From: Bacteroidota bacterium
GTDB lineage: Bacteria; Bacteroidota; Bacteroidia; Flavobacteriales; Weeksellaceae
Direction: 5' to 3'
NCBI GenBank assembly: GCA_023386965.1
Contig: JAEWIR010000025.1
Location: 1 to 64,000 of the forward strand
Length of the DNA: 64,000 bases
Position 1 is the stretch's first letter. Every line of letters begins with the position of its first letter. Shown here piece after piece: positions 34,287 to 43,196 of this stretch. The notes under the pieces were generated by a model. That model was not told where the DNA came from, did not search any database, and saw only the letters and a list, made by a program, of their open reading frames with translations. The translations under genes and the position numbers were made by a program.

Positions 34287-35822
34287 ATGCTGGTAAAAAT
34301 CTATGGGAGTGCCATTTACGGAGTAACTGCACAGACGATTACTATAGAGGTGAGCGTGGATACCCCAGGCGTAGGCTACCATTTGGTGGGTCTGCCGGAC
34401 AATGCCATAAAAGAGAGCAGCTACAGGATTTCGGCCGCGCTGAAAAACGTGGGTTACAAAGTTCCGGGTAAGAAAATCACAATAAATATGGCTCCTGCCG
34501 ATCTCAGAAAGGAAGGATCGGCCTATGACCTGAGCATCGCGCTGGGAATCCTGGCTGCTTCCGATCAGATAGTTTCAGATACCATTGCCGATTATATTAT
34601 TATGGGCGAACTTTCACTTGACGGCGGTCTGCAGCCTATAAAAGGTGTTTTACCCATAGCCATAAAAGCGCGCGAGGAAGGTTTCAAAGGTTTTATCCTG
34701 CCAAAACAAAATACCCGTGAGGCTGCCATTGTGAGCAATCTTGAAGTTTACGGTGTAGAGAACATCAGCGAGGTCATTGACTTCTTCAATAAAGGGATAC
34801 CCCTGGAAAGGACGGAAATAGATACAAGAAAGGAGTTTCAGGATAAGATCAACTATTTCCCTTTTGATTTTTCTGAGGTGAAGGGACAGGAAACAGCAAA
34901 ACGCGCCATGGAAGTAGCAGCGGCCGGAGGTCACAATATCATCCTGATAGGCCCACCGGGCAGTGGCAAGACTATGCTGGCCAAGCGGGTACCAAGCATA
35001 CTGCCTCCTTTCACCCTGAAAGAAGCCCTGGAGACCACAAAGATCCACTCCGTTGCCGGAAAGATTGGTTCCGAGACTTCACTCATGACGGTGCGCCCTT
35101 TCCGCAGCCCACATCATACCATTTCTGATGTGGCACTCGTGGGTGGGGGCAGTTACCCGCAGCCCGGCGAAATCTCGCTGGCCCATAACGGTGTTCTTTT
35201 CCTGGATGAAATGCCGGAGTTCAAACGCACGGTATTGGAAGTCATGCGTCAGCCCCTGGAAGACCGGGTGGTCACGATCTCCCGCGCAAAATTTACCGTA
35301 AACTACCCCGCCAGTTTTATGCTCGTGGCCAGCATGAACCCGAGCCCCAGCGGCTACTTCCCGGATGACCCGAACAATACCTCAACATCTTTCGAGATGC
35401 AGCGCTATATGAACAGGCTGTCGGGTCCGTTGCTGGACAGGATTGACATTCATGTAGAGGTACAGAAAGTTGAATTTGAGCAGTTGGCCGACCGACGCAA
35501 AGGTGAGGACAGTCTTACGATACGTGAACGTGTAATGAAAGCGCGGGAACAGCAGAATAAGCGCTATATGGACCTTGAAATAAGCTACAATGCCCAGATG
35601 GGCCCCAGGGAAATTGAGCGCTTCTGCGAACTTGATGTGGATTCTCAAAACCTGATTAAGAATGCAATGGATAAACTGAGCCTTTCTGCCCGAGCCTACG
35701 ACCGTATACTTAAAGTGGCACGTACAATCGCTGACCTGGAAGGATTAACCGATATACAGAGCAGTCACATTGCCGAAGCGATACAGTACCGAAGCCTGGA
35801 CAGGGAATTCTGGAATATATAA
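34287..35822 (+). CDS. YifB/ComM family AAA+ Mg-chelatase-like ATPase
   Basis: 511 residues. A Lon-protease-like N-terminal domain (GVGYHLVGLPDNAIKESSYRI to about 180) is followed by an AAA+ module: Walker A GPPGSGKT (222-229), Walker B LFLDEMPEF, and the helix-bundle end RAYDRILKVARTIADLEG. ComM-type proteins are helicase-like factors that help strand invasion and branch migration during natural transformation. Whether this host takes up DNA is not shown here. A near -7 box (TAAATTTA) lies about 20 nt upstream. Confidence 0.92.
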   Translation: MLVKIYGSAIYGVTAQTITIEVSVDTPGVGYHLVGLPDNAIKESSYRISAALKNVGYKVPGKKITINMAPADLRKEGSAYDLSIALGILAASDQIVSDTIADYIIMGELSLDGGLQPIKGVLPIAIKAREEGFKGFILPKQNTREAAIVSNLEVYGVENISEVIDFFNKGIPLERTEIDTRKEFQDKINYFPFDFSEVKGQETAKRAMEVAAAGGHNIILIGPPGSGKTMLAKRVPSILPPFTLKEALETTKIHSVAGKIGSETSLMTVRPFRSPHHTISDVALVGGGSYPQPGEISLAHNGVLFLDEMPEFKRTVLEVMRQPLEDRVVTISRAKFTVNYPASFMLVASMNPSPSGYFPDDPNNTSTSFEMQRYMNRLSGPLLDRIDIHVEVQKVEFEQLADRRKGEDSLTIRERVMKAREQQNKRYMDLEISYNAQMGPREIERFCELDVDSQNLIKNAMDKLSLSARAYDRILKVARTIADLEGLTDIQSSHIAEAIQYRSLDREFWNI

Positions 35823-35864
35823 TTCAACAAAATAAACCAAATCGAAACTTTAAAAACTACTAAA

Positions 35865-36155
35865 ATGGAAGCAAAACAAATTATTGAAGTCCTGATAAAA
35901 TCTTTCCTTTTTACCCTATTTATCCTTTTTACAATAAATCTCAGCTCATTTTTCCTACAGCTCGGCAGCATCTGGATTTCCGACCAGGATACTCATTCAT
36001 TTGAATACAGTAATTTTCACTTTGCCCTGAACGGTCAGCCGGGGCATAACCAGTTTGAGCGTGACTATTTATTAGTTAACACTGTTATTTTCCTCATTAC
36101 TTCAGCCTTTGTATCCAGGAAAACCTATACCAGGAGAAAACAGATGGAAATGTAG
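35865..36155 (+). CDS. small membrane protein, unknown function
   Basis: 96 residues with hydrophobic helices at about 10-30 and 70-85 and a polar stretch between (FEYSNFHFALNGQPG). No recognised domain. 42 nt after the YifB-like gene on the same strand and 65 nt before the next small membrane gene. Confidence 0.5.
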   Translation: MEAKQIIEVLIKSFLFTLFILFTINLSSFFLQLGSIWISDQDTHSFEYSNFHFALNGQPGHNQFERDYLLVNTVIFLITSAFVSRKTYTRRKQMEM

Positions 36156-36220
36156 AGAGCTTATCCAACATTCCTCCTGAAGCCCGTTACAAGAAATTTC
36201 AACCAGCAAAAAAATAAATT

Positions 36221-36667
36221 ATGGAACTAAGATCGTCATTTAATGATCCACGGGAACTACGATTAAACCCGAATGCAAAAAGATTTTTAAACGAGGCTGC
36301 CGGCTGGGCACGATTCCTCTCGCTACTCGGCCTGGTTCTGATAGCCCTGCAGGCATTGGTTGTGCTTTCATCACTTTTGTTCGGTTCTTTTTCAGGTTTA
36401 TCAATGGGTTCGTTCGAGGGTTCGGTAATTATGCTGATATACGGTTTGCTGGCGCTATTCTACTTTTTTCCGCTGTATTTCCTCTTTCTGTTTTCAGTGC
36501 GGGCCAAACGTGCAATTGCTACAGATGACGAGGTTGCTCTTGAAGAGTGTTTTGGTTACTTACGGTCACACTACAAGTTTATAGGAATTATCATTCTGAT
36601 AATGCTTGCGGTATATGTCCTCGTAATGGCTGGTGTGGCAGCGGGAAGTTTTGCCGGTATGTTTTAA
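36221..36667 (+). CDS. membrane protein, DUF5362-like
   Basis: 148 residues, three to four membrane helices (about 30-55, 65-95, 120-145). The pattern NAKRFLNEAAGWARFLSLLGLV and RAKRAIATDDEVALEECFGYLRSHYKFIGI resembles the Bacteroidetes membrane family DUF5362, named from memory. Function unknown. Overlaps the convergent GNAT gene by 4 nt. Confidence 0.6.
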   Translation: MELRSSFNDPRELRLNPNAKRFLNEAAGWARFLSLLGLVLIALQALVVLSSLLFGSFSGLSMGSFEGSVIMLIYGLLALFYFFPLYFLFLFSVRAKRAIATDDEVALEECFGYLRSHYKFIGIIILIMLAVYVLVMAGVAAGSFAGMF

Positions 36668-37200
36668 GTACGGCTCAGCCATTCCTCTTTTGTAATCAGG
36701 TAAAAAAACAGTTCTTCCGGATCGTTGGGGATAAACACTTTCTTCCGGAAGGTGAGTCCAAGCTTTTCAATCAGTTTTCTGGATGCCTCATTTTCCTGGA
36801 CTGTCAGTGCCGATATTTCTTTCAGCCCGAAATCTCTGAACCCGGCATCAAGTAAGGCTTTGGCGGCTTCATAACCATAACCTAACCCATAATATTGCGG
36901 GAGAAAAGCGAAGCCGATGTCCACTCCCGCTACGCCTTCTCTGTGATAAAGCCCACAACTGCCTATTTTTTCTCCATTCTCCTTCAGGATTACCGTGTAA
37001 TTTCCATAACCCATTTTTTCAATTTGAGGGAAGGCTCTGTTTTTCAGATATTCCAAAGCATCATCTTCCGTATTCAGGTTGCGGTCGCCCAGATACTGAA
37101 GAAATTCCTGAGTATTATAAAGTCTGTGAGTTAACTCCGCATCTTCTGCATTTGTAGGGCGCAGCAACAGCCGCTCCGTCTCGTAGGATCTGTAGTCCAT
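36664..37200 (-). CDS. GNAT N-acetyltransferase, RimJ/RimL type
   Basis: 178 residues. Starts TERLLLRPTNAEDAEL, and has the CoA-binding region FLPQYYGLGYGYEAAKALLDAGF and KEISALTVQENEASRKLIEKLGLT, as in RimL-like ribosomal-protein or small-molecule N-acetyltransferases. Substrate not predictable. Sits at the 3' side of a cluster with the S46 peptidase gene upstream, which has its own terminator. Confidence 0.85.
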   Translation of the reverse strand: MDYRSYETERLLLRPTNAEDAELTHRLYNTQEFLQYLGDRNLNTEDDALEYLKNRAFPQIEKMGYGNYTVILKENGEKIGSCGLYHREGVAGVDIGFAFLPQYYGLGYGYEAAKALLDAGFRDFGLKEISALTVQENEASRKLIEKLGLTFRKKVFIPNDPEELFFYLITKEEWLSRT

Positions 37201-37273
37201 GTTCAGTTGGGTTTATATAAATAATAACTGTTAAGTCTGAATGCAGCAGGATATTATTCCTCATCAAAGCTAC

Positions 37274-37299
37274 AAAAAAAGCTTCCCTGTTAGGGAAGC
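37274..37299 (-). terminator. terminator after S46 peptidase 1
   Basis: Minus strand GCTTCCCT-AAC-AGGGAAGC stem (37281-37299) followed by T7. Confidence 0.8.
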
Positions 37300-37325
37300 C
37301 ATTATCTGAGGTATTCAGCTTGAAC

Positions 37326-39506
37326 TTATTTTTTTTTCTTCGTAAGCTCGCTGCCTTTTACAGGTTTCGGATGTTCGTTGGTTACGAAAGTCATTTCATC
37401 CACCAGCCTTTTGGACCCTGCATATTTATCAATAATCCACATCACGAAACGGATATCTACGTTGATGGTCTTTTGGGAATCCTTTTCAAAAACAATATCC
37501 CCGGACAAAGCTTCAGAATTACCGTCGAAAGCGATTCCGATCAGGTTTCCTTCCGCATCAATAACCGGTGAGCCGGAGTTTCCACCTGTAATATCGTGAT
37601 CCGTAAGGAAGTTTACCGGCAGGTAACCGGCCGCATCGGCATAGATTCCGTAATCACGCATGGCATGCATATCCATCACTTTCTTTGGAAGGTCAAATTC
37701 TTCATCACCTTCCTTATACTTGTTTACAAGCCCCTGCATATCAGTGTAGAAATTGTCGGTAATCCCGTCGTAGTTTCTGTCCGGTCTTTGTGGCAGACGG
37801 TCCACTTTACCGTAGGTAAGCCTCATTGTTCCGTTCGCATCCGGATAAAAAACCTTGGTCGGGAAAGCTTTTCTGTAGCCGTCCATAAGCAGCCTGTTGT
37901 TTTTGGCAAAGTTGGCTTCCACTTTTGCAAAACGGGTTCCCAGAGCTCTCACATCAGTAATATAAGCATTGGAAAGTTTATAGAGCGGATCTGCATCCAG
38001 CTTAAGTGGATCCGGATTCAGTATAAAATTAACGGCAGAAGCTTTATTGGCAAAAACAGAAGAATGCGCCTGCAGAGAAAGCGTCTCGGAAGCCTGAGCC
38101 AACAAAGTACGTGATGCCACATCCTTATTCACCTTATTTTGATAAAGATTCACAAGTGAGTTCAGCATCTCACCTTCCAATTCAGGATCAAAATCCGCAT
38201 AAAGCTCATTAACTGCCTCATCCAACTGAGGTTTCATCGCAATCCTGTTATTGATGTCCTGCGCTGCGTATACCTTGAAAAGGGAACCCAGCTGGAAAGG
38301 AATCGTAATATATTTGGCATTCATCTGCAGGATGCCGCTATACATCCTTTCCACATTTCTGTGCGCTATCTGGTCGTAATAAACCTGGATATTGGGAAGA
38401 AGTCCACTGTACATGCTGTTGCCGGGTAAGGAAGCCCAATCCTGGAACTTTCGCTCCTCATTTTGCTTCTCGGCGATCGTAGAATTTTTAATTACAGCAT
38501 CAATGGTTCCCTGTCTGTTTTTCCAGTAGTTGGCCACATTAGCGTACTGAGATGCATAATCCAACTGTGTCGCTTTATTGCCGTCCATATACTTCTTCAT
38601 TACCTTCATGGCAAGGTTTGAGGCTTCTACCCAGGCCGGATAGTCGCTTCTGATCATTTTCTCGATACCGAAGGAAGTAAGATAACGGTTGGTCCTTCCC
38701 GGATAACCTATGATCATTGAGAAATCGCCCGGCTGAACACCTTTCAGTGAAACAGGAAGATGATGCTTTGGTTTCAGAGGCACGTTTTTCGGGTTGTACT
38801 CGGCAGGTGCGCCTTTAGCATCCGCATAAACTCTGAATACGGCAAAATCTGCCGTATGTCTTGGCCATTCCCAGTTATCAGTATCGCCCCCGAACTTACC
38901 CAATGCGGAAGGTGGTGCGCCTACCAAACGTACGTCTTTATAATCCTGGTATACAAAATAGTAAAATTCATTTCCGTTAAAGAAATCCTTTACTACAACG
39001 GTATATTTTCCATTCTCAGAATTTTCCTGCTGTATGGCCTTGTACTCTGCATCGATAACTGCTTTGCGCTGCTCGGCAGTCATACTGTTGTTCAGTTTGG
39101 AATTGATTCTCTGCGTAGCGTCGTCCATACGGATAAGAAACCTTACGTAAAGATCCTTCGCGTTGAACTCGTCGTTCTGGCGGTTTGCCCAGAATCCGTT
39201 TTTCAGGAAATCTTTTTCCGGAGTGGAAGCAGCCGCAATAGCGTCGTAACCGCAGTGGTGGTTGGTGAAGATCAGACCCTGGTCTGAAACGATCTCACCG
39301 GTACAGAAGCCTCCAAAGCTTACTATCGCATCCTTTAAAGATGAATTATTGACAGAGTAGATTTCTTCCGGGGTCAGTTTAAGGCCCTGTCTCTGCATAT
39401 CTACTCCATTGAGTCTTTTAATCAGCATCATCAGCCACATTCCCTCATCCGCCTTCATTTGCACAAAACTCAGAAGGAATGTAAACAGTAAAAATATTCT
39501 TTTCAT
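37326..39506 (-). CDS. S46 family dipeptidyl-peptidase, DPP7 type (copy 1)
   Basis: 726 residues with a signal peptide (about 1-19). Catalytic triad: His in TNHHCGYDA (about 84), Asp in TDNWEWP, Ser 644 in GGNSGSPV. Eighteen residues after the Ser the chain reads FDGN, so the position that sets P1 specificity is Gly 662 (DPP7, hydrophobic P1) and not Arg as in the acidic-specific DPP11. It releases dipeptides from peptides in the periplasm. The last residues are TKKKK; no T9SS sorting domain. Its paralogue lies 1.1 kb upstream. Confidence 0.92.
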   Translation of the reverse strand: MKRIFLLFTFLLSFVQMKADEGMWLMMLIKRLNGVDMQRQGLKLTPEEIYSVNNSSLKDAIVSFGGFCTGEIVSDQGLIFTNHHCGYDAIAAASTPEKDFLKNGFWANRQNDEFNAKDLYVRFLIRMDDATQRINSKLNNSMTAEQRKAVIDAEYKAIQQENSENGKYTVVVKDFFNGNEFYYFVYQDYKDVRLVGAPPSALGKFGGDTDNWEWPRHTADFAVFRVYADAKGAPAEYNPKNVPLKPKHHLPVSLKGVQPGDFSMIIGYPGRTNRYLTSFGIEKMIRSDYPAWVEASNLAMKVMKKYMDGNKATQLDYASQYANVANYWKNRQGTIDAVIKNSTIAEKQNEERKFQDWASLPGNSMYSGLLPNIQVYYDQIAHRNVERMYSGILQMNAKYITIPFQLGSLFKVYAAQDINNRIAMKPQLDEAVNELYADFDPELEGEMLNSLVNLYQNKVNKDVASRTLLAQASETLSLQAHSSVFANKASAVNFILNPDPLKLDADPLYKLSNAYITDVRALGTRFAKVEANFAKNNRLLMDGYRKAFPTKVFYPDANGTMRLTYGKVDRLPQRPDRNYDGITDNFYTDMQGLVNKYKEGDEEFDLPKKVMDMHAMRDYGIYADAAGYLPVNFLTDHDITGGNSGSPVIDAEGNLIGIAFDGNSEALSGDIVFEKDSQKTINVDIRFVMWIIDKYAGSKRLVDEMTFVTNEHPKPVKGSELTKKKK

Positions 39507-39614
39507 TTGTTAGATTTATTTAGCGTCGCTAAAGTAGTAAAATTTTGAAAATTTTAAGGTTTGGATTGGAATTAAAGTAGTTATAAATAAAAAAACCGCC
39601 GAAATAATCAGTAT

Positions 39615-40604
39615 TTAATTATCTTCTGTTGTTCGGCATTCTTTCCATAATCTGATTAAGTCTTCTGCATATCTTCCCATAATAGGAACTGCTATTTCTT
39701 CTTTTACTTTATAATAATTTTTTGGAAACTGCTGTTCACTATATTCCTTTTGTTGCTGGTCCGTAAGATCTTTCCGACGCTGTACATCAAAATAGACTGA
39801 TTTATTAAAATTAATTTTCTCTGGTTCTATAGTATTACATTTCCAATGTTTGTAATAAAGTTCATCATGAGGTTTAACCGGGCTTGCCCAGCGTCCATTT
39901 TTAGTTTTATAAACAGGGAAGAATTGATATTTTAAATGGATTAACTCATTACAGAATTCACCAACAAAAATTAAAACGGTTTCATAGTTCTGAAACTGGT
40001 ATTCATAAGTACTGTTATGGTCATATGCAGTAAAAGTTATATTCGAATCCGGATAGTAGTCAGAATATTGCCGTAATATTTTATATTCGGCTCTGTAAGC
40101 GCTGTCCCAAACATCTTCACAATAAGTAGAGGTGTCAATATCAGATACATTTAACTTCTTCCCAACAAAAATGTACAGTTTGTCAGGTTTTTTATTTTCA
40201 CATTGCTTAAAATTTTTACAAGGTACTGACTTTAGAAAAACCTCTATTTTGTTAGCAATAATATCGCTCGCTTTATATTTTTGGGTGGAGAATTTGAATC
40301 TCCTAAAAAATAAGGTGTCTGTTAATTTTGCATTAATGGTATAGTTTCCACTTGAATCTGGAATTGTATGAAAATCTTTATTGTTAACCAACGCATCAAA
40401 CTCACTCTGGTATTTTTTTGCAAATCCTTCATCCCTTGACGCTTTATCACGGAATTTCCGTATTGTATCGTTTACAACAATTGAGATGAAATTGTTAATT
40501 GAATCTTTTGCAATTCCCCGGACTGTAACGGTCTGTTGGGCTTCGCAAAAAATTGAAACAAACATACCGAGAGCTAAAATTGTTTTACAAAATATAGTTT
40601 TCAT
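39615..40604 (-). CDS. secreted protein of unknown function between the two S46 peptidases
   Basis: 329 residues from the ATG at 40604, chosen because MKTIFCKTILALGMFVSIFCEAQ forms a signal peptide; an in-frame extension upstream runs into the terminator of the preceding gene. No recognised domain. It contains several Cys (VPCKNFKQCEN, STYCEDVW, EFCNEL, HWKCNT, KECRTTE) and many Tyr, consistent with a folded extracellular protein. The gene is clearly more AT-rich than its neighbours, with runs of A/T in its 3' half, suggesting a different origin. The start codon lies 3 nt after a terminator T run. Confidence 0.6.
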   Translation of the reverse strand: MKTIFCKTILALGMFVSIFCEAQQTVTVRGIAKDSINNFISIVVNDTIRKFRDKASRDEGFAKKYQSEFDALVNNKDFHTIPDSSGNYTINAKLTDTLFFRRFKFSTQKYKASDIIANKIEVFLKSVPCKNFKQCENKKPDKLYIFVGKKLNVSDIDTSTYCEDVWDSAYRAEYKILRQYSDYYPDSNITFTAYDHNSTYEYQFQNYETVLIFVGEFCNELIHLKYQFFPVYKTKNGRWASPVKPHDELYYKHWKCNTIEPEKINFNKSVYFDVQRRKDLTDQQQKEYSEQQFPKNYYKVKEEIAVPIMGRYAEDLIRLWKECRTTEDN

Positions 40605-40607
40605 TAT

Positions 40608-40633
40608 AAAAAACCCCACTATATTTAGTGGGG
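40608..40633 (-). terminator. terminator after S46 peptidase 2
   Basis: Minus strand CCCCACTA-AATA-TAGTGGGG (40614-40633) followed by T6 (40608-40613) and then ATA before the ATG of the next gene. Confidence 0.85.
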
Positions 40634-40645
40634 CATTAATTCTTA

Positions 40646-42781
40646 TTACTTTACAATTGTCATTTCGTCCAAGAGGTGACCGGCGCCGTAAAGCTTGTCG
40701 ATAACCCAAAGTACAAAACGTGAATCTACGTTAATTGTCTTTTGCCAATCCTCTTCGAAAACGATGTCTCCGGAAAGTGCTTCAGAGTTACCATCGAAAG
40801 CAAGACCGATAAGTTCACCGTTGCCGTTCATGATTGGAGAACCGGAGTTTCCTCCGGTAATGTCATTATCAGACAGGAAGTTCACCGGCAGGTAGCCTGC
40901 AGGATCTGCATACTGACCGTAATCTCTCTTGGCAGCCATATCAAGCAGTCGCTGAGGCAGGTCAAACTCTTCATCACCTTTTTTATACTTCTTCACCATA
41001 CCGTCCAGGTCTGTATAGAAGTTATTGGTAACACCGTTATAATCCCTGTCGTCACGTACCGGCAGTGTAGCCACTTTTCCGAAAGTAATTCTCATTGTAG
41101 AGTTAGCATCCGGATAGAATTCCTGCTTAGGGTGTGACTTGCGAAGACCATCAAAGAAAAGACGGTTACTGTCGCTGAATTTATCGTCATAAGAAGTATA
41201 GCGTTCTGCAGTAGCACGGGAATCAGCTGTATAAGCGTTGGCAATTTTCAGCAGTGCATCGCTGTTCAGCTTTTCGGCATCTGGATTATTAAGGAAAGCC
41301 ATTGCTGAAGCTTTGGTGGCGAAAATGGAATTTTTAGCAACCTCATCCAAAAGTTCAGGATTTATGGTTTGAAGAGAGGGAGCTCCAGCTTCATTTCTAA
41401 CCTTTGTACGGTAAAGTGATACTATTTCCTTAAGCATTTCCTGCTCCAGGGCTGGATTGAACTTTTCGTAATTGGCGTTGATGCGGTCTACAATGGTTTT
41501 CTTCATCTCCGCTTTTTTCGCAGCATCTGTTTCAGCTATATAATTTTTGAACATAGAACCGAAACCTGTAGCGAAGGACAGATATTTTGCGTTTCTGGTC
41601 ATCTGTGCAGCGTAATTACGCTCAATTCCTCTGGCAGAAGTCTTGCGGTAATAATCCTGCATATCGGCGAGCACATTTCCGTAAAGATCCTTATTCTCAG
41701 ATCTGTTAGCCCATGCCTGGAAAACCTCTTCAACTTTACGTTTGTCTTCAATCGTTCCGTTTTTGTTTACAGATTCGATGGTACCACCTCTGTTTTTCCA
41801 GTAGTTTGCCACAGAAGCATACTGTGAAGCATAGTTAAGTTTTGTAGCCTGGTCGCGGTCCATGTACTTCTTCATGACATCCATGGCCACTTTGGAAGCA
41901 TCTACCCAACCCGGATAATCTTTATTCACCAGCTGGTCAATACCGTATGAAGTCATAAAACGGTTGGTACGGCCGGGGTAACCTACAATCATTGCCATAT
42001 CGCCCGGTTTAATAGGCTTTATGGAAACAGGAAGGTGGTGTTTAGGCTTGAACGGAATGTTGTTTGGAGAATATTCCGCAGGGTTTCCGTTTACATCAGT
42101 ATATACTCTGAAAACGGAGAAATCGCCGGTATGTCTAGGCCACTCCCAGTTGTCAGTATCGCCACCGAATTTTCCGATGGAGTTAGGTGGGGTTCCAACA
42201 AGACGAACGTCCTTGAAATCCTGATACACAAAATAGTAGAACTCATTCCCGTTATAGAAATCCTTTACACTTACTACATATTTACCGTTTTCAGAGTTCT
42301 CGGCCTGTATTTTTTTGTATTCTGCATCAATGATGTCCCTTCTTTCCTTCGCCGACATTTGGTTGTTAAGCAGCGCATTGATTCGGCTGGTCACATCGTC
42401 CATGCGAACCAGGAAACGTACGGAAAGTCCTTTGGCAGGAAGTTCCTCACTTTTCTTCATTGCCCAGAAACCATTGGTCAGGTGATCCTTTTCAGGAGTG
42501 GACAGTGCTGCAATCTGACCGTAACCACAGTGATGGTTGGTAAACACCAGACCTTCTCTGGAAACAATCTCAGCCGTACATCCGCCACCAAACTGCACGA
42601 TGGCATCTTTCAGGCTGGCCTGATTTACGGAATAGATTTCTTCTGCAGTAAGTTTAAGTCCTTTTTTCTGCAAATCCTGTCCGTTCAGCCTTTTGATCAG
42701 CATCATCAGCCACATACCTTCATCAGCACGCATCTGTACGAAGCTCAGCATGAAGGTTAACAATAAAAATATTCTTTTCAT
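40646..42781 (-). CDS. S46 family dipeptidyl-peptidase, DPP7 type (copy 2)
   Basis: 711 residues, signal peptide (about 1-19; nearly the same sequence as copy 1). Triad: His in TNHHCGYGQ, Asp in TDNWEWP, Ser 646 in GGNSGSPI. Gly 664 in FDGN again marks DPP7-type (hydrophobic P1). The two copies are alike through the length (e.g. YFVYQDFKDVRLVG, MAMIVGYPGRTNRF against FSMIIGYPGRTNRY) but differ throughout, so the duplication is old. Periplasmic dipeptide production for amino-acid use. Its terminator abuts the next gene. Confidence 0.92.
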   Translation of the reverse strand: MKRIFLLLTFMLSFVQMRADEGMWLMMLIKRLNGQDLQKKGLKLTAEEIYSVNQASLKDAIVQFGGGCTAEIVSREGLVFTNHHCGYGQIAALSTPEKDHLTNGFWAMKKSEELPAKGLSVRFLVRMDDVTSRINALLNNQMSAKERRDIIDAEYKKIQAENSENGKYVVSVKDFYNGNEFYYFVYQDFKDVRLVGTPPNSIGKFGGDTDNWEWPRHTGDFSVFRVYTDVNGNPAEYSPNNIPFKPKHHLPVSIKPIKPGDMAMIVGYPGRTNRFMTSYGIDQLVNKDYPGWVDASKVAMDVMKKYMDRDQATKLNYASQYASVANYWKNRGGTIESVNKNGTIEDKRKVEEVFQAWANRSENKDLYGNVLADMQDYYRKTSARGIERNYAAQMTRNAKYLSFATGFGSMFKNYIAETDAAKKAEMKKTIVDRINANYEKFNPALEQEMLKEIVSLYRTKVRNEAGAPSLQTINPELLDEVAKNSIFATKASAMAFLNNPDAEKLNSDALLKIANAYTADSRATAERYTSYDDKFSDSNRLFFDGLRKSHPKQEFYPDANSTMRITFGKVATLPVRDDRDYNGVTNNFYTDLDGMVKKYKKGDEEFDLPQRLLDMAAKRDYGQYADPAGYLPVNFLSDNDITGGNSGSPIMNGNGELIGLAFDGNSEALSGDIVFEEDWQKTINVDSRFVLWVIDKLYGAGHLLDEMTIVK

Positions 42782-42894
42782 TTTTAAAAATTATTTTAAG
42801 GCTGCTAATTTAATGCTTTTATTATAAACGCCTGCCCGATGGTACGAAAATGGCACGTTTCCGGAGAATAATCAGCACCTTTTTAAGAAAAACC

Positions 42895-43164
42895 ATGGAA
42901 ATTAATCCTGAAATCATCGGCTTTATAGCCGGCGGACTTTCCTCCGCTCTGTTTATTCCACAAATCATCAAGATACTTAGGGAAAAATCGGCCGAAGAAA
43001 TTTCCCTCCTCACCTGCATCATAGGTATTGTAAGCTCTGCGCTTTGGCTTTGGTACGGAATCCTGCAGGACCATATTTCCATGATGGTTACCAACAGCAT
43101 CGCGGTAGGTGCCACTGCGGTTCTCGTGGTCCTCAGGCTGATTTATAACGGCGAAAAAAACTAA
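42895..43164 (+). CDS. SemiSWEET-like PQ-loop sugar transporter
   Basis: 89 residues from the ATG at 42895 (15 codons are cut from the longer frame, whose start lies in a cationic leader). Three membrane helices with the PQ-loop signature PQIIKILREKSAEEIS at the first helix end. A single triple-helix bundle works as a homodimer, transporting sugars downhill, as in bacterial SemiSWEETs. Divergent from S46 copy 2 and 32 nt before hflX. Confidence 0.75.
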   Translation: MEINPEIIGFIAGGLSSALFIPQIIKILREKSAEEISLLTCIIGIVSSALWLWYGILQDHISMMVTNSIAVGATAVLVVLRLIYNGEKN

Positions 43165-43169
43165 ATTTG
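43162..43169 (+). promoter_or_regulatory. candidate -7 box for hflX
   Basis: TAAATTTG overlapping the stop codon of the SemiSWEET gene, 27 nt before the hflX ATG. Confidence 0.3.
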
Positions 43170-43196
43170 TAATTCTACATTAATAAAGTAAACTAT

